A stretch of DNA of 64,000 nt, from positions 84,691 to 148,690 of the forward strand of contig CH002962.1 in the NCBI GenBank assembly GCA_000149265.1, given 5' to 3'. The DNA is from Ciona savignyi. Taxonomy: Eukaryota > Chordata > Ascidiacea > Phlebobranchia > Cionidae. The notes under the pieces were generated by a model that saw only the letters and a program-made list of their open reading frames with translations, was not told the origin of the DNA and ran no database searches. A program made the position numbers and the translations under genes. How positions within the stretch are numbered: position 1 is the first letter of the stretch; each line of letters begins with the position of its first letter. Positions 12,401 to 23,900 of the stretch are shown here, piece after piece.

Positions 12401-12710
12401 CGTTCTATGCTGTTTTTTTGGATGATGTTTTCTAACCGTGTCAAGTTCCGATCCTATGATGGGCTCATCACTAGGAACGTTTTTTTGTATAAGAGGCGGT
12501 ATGTGTATCGGTGGCATTAACCATTCGGCCACACGACCGTACTGTATTTTTGGATGACCTGGTTTTGAAAACTGTAATGGCACCTGTTGGTAGATGTGGT
12601 GTTGTGGCGACTGTGGTCTTTGTTGAAGAACCATTTGGCGTTTTTCCAGCTGGAGGCTGTTCCACGTCTGCTGGATGACTGGGACGACGTTCGGCTTCTT
12701 GGCTCGCTAC
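3493..12710 (-). CDS. DH-PH Rho-family guanine nucleotide exchange factor, 5' end not found
   Basis: Exons in transcript order: 12584-12710, 11882-11995, 8925-9093, 7790-7984, 7072-7176, 6298-6465, 5725-5832, 4992-5191, 4184-4285, 3493-3739. All junctions have AG/GT and matching phase; the joined part is about 510 residues with stop TAA. Seen: a Ser/Arg-rich N-part (residues 1-110), then a DH domain starting RLRMYVLKEILDTEDDYT, with SVYGEYCANFNNAQK and the signature helix ISPVQRLCKYPLLLRELKKF. NETQRQ...CESWEKSG follows, and a PH domain GFMTKRGGSVKSWNIRWFTL ending DRTYYMYTTSGQERRDWVTI with the conserved Trp. The tail is basic and Ser/Thr-rich. Known: DH-PH proteins load GTP on Rho GTPases at membranes. 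The DH domain and the NETxRQ...W linker look most like the P-Rex family, but the PH is of another kind and no DEP or PDZ domain follows. The first exon found needs a preceding exon ending in phase 1. Confidence 0.85.
4381..4679 (+). repeat. tRNA-derived SINE family A, near-complete copy
   Basis: Starts with a pol III-like A box TGGTCTAACGG (4391-4401) and B box GGTGCGAAACT (4435-4445), followed by a tRNA-unrelated body (GTCGGTTGTGTCCTTGGGCA, GCAATAGCTCCGGTAACCCG) and a TATCC-repeat tail. Reference copy for the others in this window. Confidence 0.85.
4690..4815 (+). repeat. tRNA-derived SINE family B
   Basis: tRNA-like head GTGTGGCTAAATGGTTAAGG (A box) and GGGTTCGAAACTTGGC (B box), followed directly by an A-rich tail. 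It looks like a Leu/Ser-type tRNA head with only a short body. Distinct from family A. Confidence 0.75.
5222..5505 (-). repeat. tRNA-derived SINE family A, inverted copy
   Basis: Reverse complement of the 4381 copy along most of its length: GGATAGGATATTCATG tail side, AGCTATTGCAGTGTGTTGTG, TGCCTTGCCCAAGGACACAA, then the tRNA-like head. It lies just past the PH exon of the RhoGEF gene, in its intron. Confidence 0.85.
5484..5600 (+). repeat. SINE family B fragment
   Basis: Contains CTGGGCTCGAAACCTGGC followed by ATGTTAAAAAC, like the B box and tail of the family B copies; the head is decayed. Confidence 0.4.
7415..7475 (+). repeat. SINE family B fragment
   Basis: CCCATCATGGGTTTGAAACT followed by TGGCTCTCTAAAAAAGG matches the 3' half of the 4690 copy. 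Confidence 0.5.
8232..8462 (+). repeat. SINE family A, diverged copy
   Basis: Shares CTGGTCGGTTGTGTCCTTGG, the ...ACACAACACGTTGCAAAACC segment and TGCCTGTGTGTTAAG...GGGATAAGACATGAATATC with the 4381 copy. In a RhoGEF intron. Confidence 0.7.
12340..12545 (-). repeat. SINE family B: one full copy and a head fragment
   Basis: On the minus strand: GTGTGGCCGAATGGTTAATG (A box), an A/T spacer, GATCGGAACTTGACACGGTTAG and an A-run. A second head (CGAATGGTTAATGCGGCC) lies at 12360-12400, so one element was inserted in or beside another. It sits in the intron after RhoGEF exon 12584-12710. Confidence 0.65.
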
Positions 12711-13217
12711 CTGCGGGGGGAAGGAGGTCGGATTTTTCGGATTTTTAGAATTTTTGACAATAAATGTTTGTTTGTAATAATAAATTTACAATACTGCATT
12801 AGAATAAATCAGGTCTACAAACGTAACAATGAACACTCAATTAACGTTAAAAGTATGTTGGAGAAAATAACAATTAAGTTAAGTCATGCAAATATATAGG
12901 ACAATTACATCTAGCCACACGGCTGTTCTATTTATGATGATCGTGAATCACTAAAAACGCGAGTGTTTTTAGCCCTATGACACTACCACTGTCACGATGT
13001 CACGCTGTCACGCTGCGCTCTCACCGATATTAGAAAATCCTGCAAAGCGGAGAAAAGTATCTAGTAAATAGGCAACGATAAAAAAAAACCCCGAAACCTT
13101 AAAAAGGCGGCTTTGTCGCTTGTTTTGTGCATCGTCGACACAAGCGCAGTGGTTACCGACATTCTAACCCGAAGAGTGTTTAATGGAAAGTGCAACGCAT
13201 TGACAGCACAATAATAC

Positions 13218-13416
13218 ACACGGGTTATTTACCATTGGGTTATCGGAGCTATTGCATTGTGTTGTGTGAGATTCAGACGTTTCTTCAATTTGGTAGCATT
13301 ATTCCACTTAAGCAATGTCCGTTAACTGCCAAGCCAAATACACAACGGACTCGCTAGCAACCAGTTTCGAATCTGCAACATGTCGACTGAAAGGCGACGC
13401 ACTAACCCACTAAGCT
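13218..13416 (-). repeat. SINE family A, inverted copy
   Basis: Contains TATCGGAGCTATTGCATTGT, TTTCTTCAATTTGGTAG, AGCAATGTCCGTTAACTGCC and the head CTGAAAGGCGACGCAC, in the order expected for a reverse copy. Confidence 0.75.
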
Positions 13417-16400
13417 TCTCTTGTTTTGGATAAAGAGCGTATTGTGATTGCGTTTATTTCGTAAGACGTTTACCATTAATAAATATTAGCGGCACGTTGC
13501 ATACACGACCAACAAAATTGGCAAATGTCGTACTGGAGGGATTATTATTCAACTCGCAGCGTATTGTCCGAATAAGGGCTTTGGAAATGTATACAGAAAG
13601 CGGAAACGACTTGGCCGTACTGTAAACGCTTAAAACGAAACTTGATTAAGAGAGTAATAAATAACAATCTTTTTGTTGCATAGCCGCATAAAGGTGTCAT
13701 ATGAACGCTAGGTATACCCGGTCCCGCAAGCTATAGATTTCACAAATTTGGATTTGAGCGAAAAAGTGTAAAAGTCTTAAGCGGCCGCAAGCTGATGGCG
13801 GCGACACTGTGACAGAGGTATTAAATATCGATGTATATCATTGCTTGCATAATGTTTTTATTAGATTTATTACAATAAGAAACACACTGTCATTCGGGGC
13901 TATGTAAGTTTAAAGGATTGCCTTATTTAACACCCCACTGCGTAACATCTATTTCAGGATTACGCAACTGGGTAGATAAATCATCCCATTACCAATACAC
14001 ACAGGCTTACGTATGCTGCGCAATCATTAGTGAATCACGATGAAACTGTGCATACCAAAGTAGTAGTTTTGAAATACCACAGTTGCAGCGTGTCATTAAG
14101 AGTAGAGACGAAATAAAACATTCTTTACACGCTTACATAGAGAACAATGCATTGAACCCAACTTTAACAAAACAAACAACTATTAAATTACCGTTTTCTT
14201 ACATTACAACTATTCGAAAGGGCATGTTTTGAACTGGTGTTCTATATAAGCATGATTATAGTAATTCTATATTTAATTCGGGATTATGATAAAACAGCAC
14301 GATTATAATGTCACTTTCACATACCCGGTACAGAAAGCAAATGTCCGTTTTCGGCATCATTCGATTCAAGAACTTGAATGTAATTGTCATCTTCTGTTAC
14401 CGCCATAATCACAAATTGGTAATCACTAGGTTTCAGTAAATGGCTAATTCTAAACAGTTAATAATCAAGAACTGTTATATAATAATATAGTAACAATACA
14501 TGAAATCTTATCCTCACTTGGTACCTAAATTGCATGTCAGCAAATACTAAATCATAGCTCAAATATTTACACAATCGGGAGAAGTCTCCTATCGAGGAAA
14601 GTTTACCAAACAGATTTAGTCGAACGTATTATTGAAAGTCTAGTTCTAGACCTATCTATACTACTTTTAAACTTCAAATTGTTTACATGTTAGATGGGTG
14701 TTTTAATAGTTACAGTAGGCCTACAGCCTGTGAAATTTAACTTTCCCTTCGAACTGTCCTAAACGAAAGAGTGCAAACGCTGTAGTTTCTGTCTGTATTT
14801 TACGCTCGCCCACGCTCAACTCGTACGAAAGTACACAGCTGGAGAGTTTTGGTTAACTTCAAGTCACCTGAGTCATAAACACTGACTACTGGTTTCGGGT
14901 ACATGCGTGACCGATGTACTTGTAACTGATAATAAAGTACGAATAGTTTGATGTATCACCGTAACATTTCCATGCAGCTTATGTAGTCAGTTCTAAAATA
15001 GCGCTATGAATTGTGCCTGCGTTCTGCAAACGATATGTAAAAATAATCCATGAAATTGGAACTTTCTGTATATACGTCCAAATAGCAAAATAACCTTTTA
15101 GCGTTGATATAACGATTGTAGCTAATAACAAGGTGAAGATACTTAGGTTACTGTGATATAGTTCCTTAAAACTTTAAAATGCTATAATATGTTAAATGTT
15201 TAAGTTGCTATAATTTATTTTCACAATGTTCCATATACGTTCTACACCTGGGAGGCCTAGTATATATTTATATTCCCATGACAGTACCCAGTTAACACGA
15301 CTTGATGGATAATTCGTATTGATTTCGACGTTAAACACCACTAATACTGTATTGGACAAAAGCGTCGGAGTAACACCATTTAACTTGAACGTAATAGTCA
15401 GACACTCCAATTACTCTGGGACACTCCAATTTCTATAGTTACGTTGGTATGTTTCATCGAATGTTGTTTGGTTTCCTTAAATGCCACAAGTACCGAACTT
15501 TTTAATGCTTCCCCGAAACAGTAACAAAAATAAGTAAAATAAATACAGTCTTGAATCCAAACAATGTATTACTTTCCAGCAGCCCAACACGTACTTTCTT
15601 AATTTCCGGCAGCTATACGCGAAACCATGACTCGCTGCTGTATGATTCCTTCAAAACCAATTTAGATTATCAGTGGTTCGCTATAACGGTCAACTACCTT
15701 CGTTAACACCACCCACATGCTAAACAACTCTCTTCTGCAAAATACAACAGAATAAACTTTTCTTGAATTTTCACTTGTGTAGACCAAGTTAATTCCATTT
15801 TACCTTTAGTTATCTTATTCGCGACTTTGGTTGTTAAGACAACCTGCATAAATAATCACTTTGTGAAAGCCCTGCCACTTGGCACACAGACAGACCCGGA
15901 CCTAACAGGCTATACCACACGTTTAAATTGGTGCTGTGTCTATATAGTTTCTTTTAACTTTTACCATTTTACCGAGTAAACAACTCAATTGATTCTGCCA
16001 GTTTAAATCTACTTCACTTTCCACGTACTCAACATCCAGCCAGACCACAGGATATTCTAAAAGCTATTTGAACGTAGGTGGAAGAGGTGTGATATTTACG
16101 CTTAGCTACTCGCTTACACTCTCTACACATACCTGTGACGCACTCATTTTCCGATTGTTTCGATTTTCAACCCGTCCAGGATATTGATAAATCACTCATT
16201 CACACAAACGTTAATATCCGGATTGAACAAATCGCAGCAAAAGAAGGAAACACACTAAATGAAGGTTTGGTTTAGGAGCTCGCTTAAAAAAGAGGCGTTT
16301 ACCAACTATTCTGTATTTATCTTCAATAGAAACTGACCTAATGAAAATAGCTGATACCCAAAATCCTATCATAAGACGCAAGGTTTTCTCACAACTAAAA

Positions 16401-17062
16401 ATGAGCACTCATTTGCATACCATAGATACTCCACCTCAAATCATGTCCGCCCGCGCAGAAGATTCAATTTAATTGGCAGAACGCCATCTTTAATCATTCC
16501 ATTTGTGCATTTTTTTCGTTTTTAGTGCCTTAATTCTTAATTGCTGGTGCAAAACAGTTGCTTTCCATACTATAAATATATTTAGTACTGTTTTCTTTCG
16601 TTGGTGCAAAACGAATATATATCTGCATACTTAAAACCCGGGTAGAAATAACTAACTCGGTAAAACGATTGGTTCAGTTACTTTATTAATTAATAGTTAG
16701 TTACAATGAACTGACGACACCCCCACAGTGATAAACTCTGTTCAGCCTAAAGAGCTTCCGTCAAATTTGGCAGTAGATTCAACCATATTTTCAGGTTTGT
16801 ACAAAATAGTTGGTAAAACTGATTTCAACACATTTAATCGGCAAGTTTAACATTTTGAATCGATTCGTATTGAAAGTTAGCAAATGGGTTAGAAAGAAAT
16901 ATATAACGTTTCCTGCACGGGCCAGGTCGCATTATGGTAAATAGGTACAAGATTATTTTGAATTAATCGGCTCGAAATCTCGATGCCTTTGTTTTGACGC
17001 TGTTCGTGACATCATCCCCCTCTGACGTCGCATTTTGTTCAGCTATGCCACCGCTTGATTCT

Positions 17063-17068
17063 TTTATT
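17063..17068 (-). promoter_or_regulatory. Candidate poly(A) signal of ror-a
   Basis: AATAAA on the minus strand about 35 bases after the TGA stop at 17103-17105. Confidence 0.45.
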
Positions 17069-17102
17069 CCTTTGGATCGAATTCACGTAGACTTTAAAGG
17101 AT

Positions 17103-17919
17103 TCAGGTGAATTTTCTTGGTGTTTGGACACGTTGGGGGGTCTTTACCGTCACTCTTTGTCCCCCACGCGACACCATTGGGGTTTTCGGATCAGCTCCGT
17201 GACTATCGTCGTCTACTGGAAGACCGGAGTCACAAGATGTCGCTTTAGCGCTAGCAGTGGACATATCGGACGAATCGGCTTCGAGAAGGTGTTGTCCGGA
17301 AGACGGCGATGTCACATTTGAACTATCCTGTGATTTTATTGACTTGTTGTTCTGTGGCAAGAGACTTTGGTTTTGATAATATTCCTCTTTTAAATGCTCG
17401 TTGTCGTCCACGTCCTCAATTACGCCACTTAGTGGTCGTTTCACGTGTCCTGAAAAGGGCGGCTGGGGACGCGATTGGTAGTTGTATCCGTCCTGGTAAT
17501 TATCACTGTGATTCTGGGAGTATCTTGGGTGTGGTGGGTATTGGTCTCTGCCGGATGAAGTACAGCTGCTGCTGCTGGTGTGTGATGGTGGTCCTTGTCT
17601 GTACTGTTGGGGTCTTCTTTGTTGCATTGGGTTAGACTGGTAGTTTTGACTTGTGGGTGGGGGGTAATTCCCTTGGTAAGCTTGCGGAGGGTAAGGTGGG
17701 GCTTGGTAGGGGTTATATTGATTGGGGTAGGAAACAGTGGTAGCGGGTGAGGAGAAATATTGCTGCGACGAGGGGCTCACGTTCGGCGGTATTGGCTGTG
17801 ACGTCATAAACGTGGATGCGGACGAACAGGGCGGGGCGAAAGTCCCCACGAACTGCGGGGGTGGGGAGGGGGTTGGGGCTGGGATGGCAGAACTGTAGGT
17901 GATTCCGCTGCTTCCTCCA
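17103..17919 (-). other. ror-a terminal exon: long P/Q/Y-rich cytoplasmic tail
   Basis: The 817-nt last exon encodes about 271 residues. The first part is rich in Pro, Tyr, Gln and Ser ([20 protein letters not shown]). The second part is acidic and Ser/Thr-rich and ends in a short basic stretch [17 protein letters not shown]1/2 also have Ser/Thr- and Pro-rich tails after the kinase, so the position fits. The ror-b tail encodes only 97 residues and is not evidently alignable. Confidence 0.85.
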
Positions 17920-20900
17920 CTGCAACATACGTGGGGTTAGTCAGTTGCATAGAAATGTTAAGTTTCTCTTTCAGAGTGAACTCAAGTTATGACATTAAAT
18001 AGAAATCACCAAAATATAACAATAAAATGGAATTGTCGAATTAAAATGACGCGTAGATTGCTATAAACTGGACAAAATCAACTTACACACTGCTGGCTTG
18101 AGGTGGAAAATGTGAATATTCGTTTCCCTCCTTGATGACATTGGTCAGTTGCCGGTGTATGCCTTGTGCCAAGTGCGAGGTGACTCTGGTCGTGCTGGAA
18201 CCTTCCCAGCCTTGTAGTTTCGATAGAAGCTCCTATGGGTTGATTTTTTATCGTAATTTAAAAAATAATAAAATACAGGTTTATAAAACAACAAAAACGC
18301 TTTTAATAAGATAAAAGTATTATGCAGAAAAATCTTATTTTGTTGTTGTCTAAATTTCTTCATATTTTAACTTTATATTAATTATGGGACTCAAAATTAT
18401 ACAAAAAAACACATGTAATACAGACAATAAACCGGGGAATTTGTTTACCTTGAAACTTGGTCTTTGGTTTGGTTGTCCACACCAACATTCGTGCATGAGC
18501 GAATATACCTTGGCTGGACATTGGTCAGGACAGGTGAGTAACTGTCGTCTGCTGATCATGTCCAACACCTGGAATTCATCGGTTACAATTATAATGTGAA
18601 AACCTTGCTTACATGTTATAGGCATGATGCCTACAATGTAAACAGCTAACCGACCAAATATAACAAACTTGCTTTCTTACCTCGTGGTTGCTGTAGCCGC
18701 AGTAAGGTTGTAACCCGAAGCTGAACATTTCCCACAACAGAACCCCAAACGACCAAACCGCGCTCTTGTCGGAAAACTGCCAACTGTGGATCGATTCTGG
18801 GGCCATCCATCTGCAAATGAATGTAATGTTTAAACACTTCTTGCAGGTGCGAGTGTGCTCGGAGTTAATTTGTCAATAAAGATATATAGTTTAGACTCTG
18901 GAAGATTGGCACAGATGGAAACATGGATTTCTTATTGAGGTAAATTACTTAAAAACATCGAGATTCGTCAAAAATATAACTGCCAACAATCTGGTTATTA
19001 GAGCTCCAGTGTGTTATAAAAACAGATATTACAAATGAATAATACCTGATGGGAAGCATCTGTCCACCCTGTGGATTCCTGTAGTAACACGAAAGATAGG
19101 AATCCCGGATCACTCCGAGGTTACAGATCTTCAAATCGAGGTTGCCACAAACCAACACGTTACGGGCCGACAAGTCGCGGTGGATAAAGTTGTTTCGAGT
19201 TAAATATTCCATTCCATTTGCAACCTGGTAGAAAAAGAGTGTCGCTTTTGTTATGGTGATTCTGTTTGAATAAGGGTATATGTATTATTGATTATAAAGG
19301 ATTGGTATTTTATTCATCGATACTTTGGAAAGTTGTTTTAATGAAATTTGAGTGACAAGATTTTGATTGATAATAACTATTATGCATTTAGTTTATTTTT
19401 TAGGAGAAAACCTGTACTCATCGAATAGGGATAGCTAAGATATGTTAAACATACATTGCAAGGGATCTAAATGTAATTCTTACGAATGATATTTAAGCTA
19501 TGCATCCAACCTGTATTGCCATCCTGATAAAATCAGTGTGCTCTATGGTCGATGAAGCGTGACTGCTGGCGCTGCTTGGAGGTTTAGCGAAGTCGGCTTG
19601 TGGGGAATGCAGGACGAGGTATTCATGGAGGTCAACTCCATCGGTGTATTCGAAGACCATGCATCGAAGATTGGGCTGAACCACTGTGGCCTGCGAAAGA
19701 TAATATGGTTGTGAGTATTGGTGGTGCAATACGGCAAATGTATATTTTTTTATTTTCTTTAAAAATGGAAAAGTTACATAATTTCAATGACATATTAAAT
19801 AAAGAGGCAACATAACAGAAGATGGGTATACGCTGCATGCACGTCATAGTTACACTGTGGAATATACTAATCAATTATTGTTACTTAAATTTATTGCAGC
19901 CCATTTGGAACCCAGCAATTGCCATTAAACTTATTGTCATAAAAGTGTAAGCCATGTTATGCATCGAAATTGAAACCCTAGCCATTTGGACATAAGTAGA
20001 ACATTTTTGGTCTGTTATCCTCGCAAAATAACACAAAAATGCGACAAAAATATGTTTCTTGCGCCGAAACACAAATGTGAAAAAAACATTGGTCTTACAC
20101 CTAAAACCTACTTTAAGACAAGCGACGTTTTCATTTTGAAGATCGGTGTAAATTTCAATTTCTCGGTTAAACTCGTCAACTTGAGAAGGAAGTGCGTTGT
20201 CTCGGAGAGTCTTGACAGCGGCCTGGATGGTTATTGATTAGTATTAGTACAGGTACTTGCAACCATCACCGGTAAATGTATTTCAAGTATAATAAGAAAT
20301 GCTAAAAACAGATCCACTGATTATAGTTGCAGGAATCATAAGTCTGCTTTATAACAGAAGGGCAAAACCTTCCGTTCACATACAACGGTTTAAATTGTTA
20401 TAATACGTCCGACGAGGAATTCCCTATTTTGAGTTTTCTATTTACAGAAATGCAATAGAGATGCGTCACTCACGGCAGAGTTGGTGTTGTAATGAGGGTT
20501 CGGCAGAATCTTCGCTTTGTAGACTTTCCCGAATTGCCCGTCACCCATATCACCCAGCAGGTGGACTGACATGGCGCCAAGTTGGGGTAGTTTCAGCTGT
20601 ATATTTGCTTTGGGTTAGGTGGGAAAATGACATGTAACTCCAATAGGTCGTAAATACGCAATAATAAAGTAACTATTATTCATTACAACGAATATGTAAT
20701 TTTCCAAAAATATTTTAAAATTAGTGAATATTAAACAACAACCTACAGAACAGTACAATGGCAAATTACGTTGTAAATAAGAAATAATTTCAATATAATA
20801 TAAAATCCGCAAATTGACCAACCGTTCTAACAGTCAGTTGAGACATTTTCATTAATTTTCCTTGCGCGTCTTGGGATGGTTTATGTTCTGGGGAATCCCC

Positions 20901-23900
20901 GCGCTTCTTACGTCGGCAAATACAAAAGGCGACGGCGATGCACCCGATGATAAATGGAATCGCGATGCTCGGGATAAGAATCATAAGCATGTCCGAGCCT
21001 TTGGAGGGCGTACCTGAGCAAATGGGCAGTAGGGTTAAAGTAGAACGTCACTTCGGCACGATTATATTGGAGAGATGTCTGGGCAAGTTGGAAAAGACAT
21101 ATTTATACCAGCATTCAAAAGTTATTGAATAAAAAAAAAGGAAAAGTTCTGTTGAAACGATCTACTTACTGCATTTTTCAATGTCACAAAGTTGCATGGT
21201 GGAATGCCTTTGGTCAGTATAGCACCACGGCTGTGACATTTCATTCCCGGGGTTTCGGCAGAAGTTATGACCGCCGGCTAATTCAGGGTACTGTGAGAAA
21301 AAAATGTTGTTGTGTTTAACTGTTTTTTAAAGAAATCTTGTTGTTTTATTATTATAGAAATCTTATTGTTATATTATCTTCCAAGATGTAAATATGTACA
21401 CCCTTCACGTCTATGATAAAACTACATGTTTAAACTATGAATTCTACTTACTTCTGCAACCATAGAGGTTGGCCATGCTTGGCAAACTTTCCCAGTTTGA
21501 GTGAATCTATCGACGCCCCTGTACGCCGTGCCGGTGTCGTTGTAGCAAGTATGTGCCTTGTTACTGGATGCTGGTAAGCCCACTTTGGTGCAATCCGCGC
21601 CACGCGATGTCGTGCGTGGGAGGTCCGTACAGTTCGCAGATTGGAAGATTTTCTGGTAAATAAGCCATTTTATCTCAGTGCTTAATTGGAACTTTGATTT
21701 TAATATTAAAAGGCAAGCTATTTTGGGGGAATCAAAAAAGTTGGTACGTACACCATTTAAATAGAAACCACCTTGCCACAAGTAGTAAAAGCACACACCT
21801 CTAGAAATGGATCAACTGCACTGTTGAGAAATTCGTTTCTGCAGACGTCGTATTTCATGAGTTCGCAATCCTCTCTGCACAGCTTCACTGGTTTAGCTTT
21901 CTTCTTACCGCTGATGTCATCGATACGTAGATTGCATGGGGCGAATACAAAAGAGCAAAACGCTGGGAAAGCGTATCGCTTGCATTGCTCGGAAACGAAG
22001 TCGTTGTTCACTGAAAAACACAATGCATCGTGAATGAGGATCAGGTGAACAGTGTGTGCTAAGAGGAACTGGTTTGTAAACAAACGTATATGGACTTGAA
22101 GCAAATCCGTCGGCGGGGTGCTAATCAACAATGATGTATGTACAAATATATACTAAAGGGGTTTATAATGAAACAATTTAAAAACTCACTTATATGCTGG
22201 AGGGCAGTTTTAATTTCTTGTTCCATTTGTGACTGGGTTAAAAAAGGATCAACGTAGATACTTCTGCCATCCAAAAGCGAGCGACAAGCCTGACCAGCGT
22301 AAGTTTCACATTTCCCTTGTGGTATTTTCCTGGAGATTAAAGAAATAATTTAGTTTGGGGGCGAAGACCACAAATTGTAAAATTACCAAAGAAAAAGTTA
22401 GTTGCAGGGTGTTATTTTATTCGTTTTTTTATTGCATTAGAAACTTTTTAAAATTTACTCAGGCAAGTATATATAAGTATATATGTNNNNNNNNNNNNNN
22501 NNNNNNNNNNNNNNNNNNNNNNNNNNNNNNNNNNNNNNNNNNNNNNNNNNNNNNNNNNNNNNNNNNNNNNNNNNNNNNNNNNNNNNNNNNNNNNNNNNNN
22601 NNNNNNNNNNNNNNNNNCTAAACAAAAGATTAGTTAGTCAAGTCGAATTTCAATATTTTATATATTTTAAACCCCAATAGAGATTTAAGATTTAAAGAAA
22701 TGGCGAATAAACAATTAAAAATCGGTGCTGGGTAATGTTAAGTGTCGGAAACAACCTATCACTCACTTGACGAGTTAATCTAACTATCAGGATTAGAAAT
22801 GTCGACAGAGAGAAACCATACCGCTTTGTTTGGGATATTATAAAGTTTGGGGTACTCAAATAACAGTCGTGGCGAATCACAAAAAAACATCAAAACTTAA
22901 AACGAAAAAACTAATCCTTTAAAATTTTAAATTTTAATTATGGGTCCCATTTGAAAAAATGGGACACATATTGTTTTTGTCCGTTTTTTTTTTTTCTTTT
23001 TTTTTTTTTCTTTTTTTTTTTCTTTTTTTTTTTCGTCAAACGCTTGACAGGCATGGCATGGCGCCCCGACATCTACCAGAAGGAATAATGGAATCGCAAT
23101 GAAACTTGGTGATTTTTTAGACAACATGGCCTAGATATGCAGAAACCAAAATTTTGGGTAATTAATTTAGGGGAATTCCCCTTGGACGTTAAAAACCAAA
23201 ACGGTCATATTTTTCTAAAAAAATAGCTTTTTAGGCCATAGCGCTTGAATGGCTGCTCCAATTTCAATCAAATTTGGTGGAATGTTAGTGCACTAGTCAC
23301 TGATTTAACACTTAAAAGAAATAAAAAAATTACCTATGGAAATACCCTATAAATTAAACTTTTGCTGTTAAATGATAATTGTGACAGGCATGCTATGTCG
23401 CCCCGACATCTACCAGAAGGGTTAATGAAATCGCAATGAAACTCGGTGATTTGTTGGACAACATGGTCTAAATATGCAGAAATTAAAATTTTGGGTGATA
23501 AATCTAGGGGAATTTCCCTGGGACGTTAAAACCAAAACGGTATTTTTTTCTAAAAAAATAGCCTTTTTTGGGCATAGCGCTTGAACGACCGATACAATTT
23601 GAATCAGATTTGGTGGAATGTAAGTGCATTAGTCACTGATTTAACACTTAAAAGAAATAAAAAAATTACCCAGGGAAATACCCTAAAAATCGGATTTTGT
23701 TTTCTAATTATGATTGTGACAAGCATGCCATGTTGCTCCGAAATCTAGCAAAAGGAGTAATGAAATCGCAATAAAAATTTGACATTTGTAACAGAACATA
23801 ATCTAGATAAGCAGAAACCAAAATTTTGGGTAATGAATCTAGGGAAATTCCCCTGAGACATTTAAACCAAAACGTTTTTTTTCTAAAAAATTAGATTTTT

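Larger units (their letters stand above)
12711..17102. other. Intergenic stretch between RhoGEF and ror-a
   Basis: Contains the SINE copy at 13218-13416 and no gene I can support. The 5' exon(s) of the RhoGEF gene should lie here if it is not trans-spliced. An octamer ATTTGCAT (POU-type site) sits near 16411; one such word is expected by chance. Confidence 0.5.

Noticed and set aside
16133..16147. Possible RhoGEF first exon encoding MSASQ before GTATGT
   Set aside because: It ends in phase 0, while exon 12584-12710 needs phase 1 at its best acceptor. It would work only with a poor internal acceptor.
18453..18845. Mutually exclusive exons or assembly duplication in place of gene conversion
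   Set aside because: Each copy sits in its own complete gene with separate flanking exons, and 13 differences exclude a simple assembly copy of one locus.
22355..22680. Open frames spanning the N gap
   Set aside because: They exist only because N codons are read through.
22927..23127. Lys-rich open frame on the minus strand
   Set aside because: It is the translation of the T-rich tract and satellite start.
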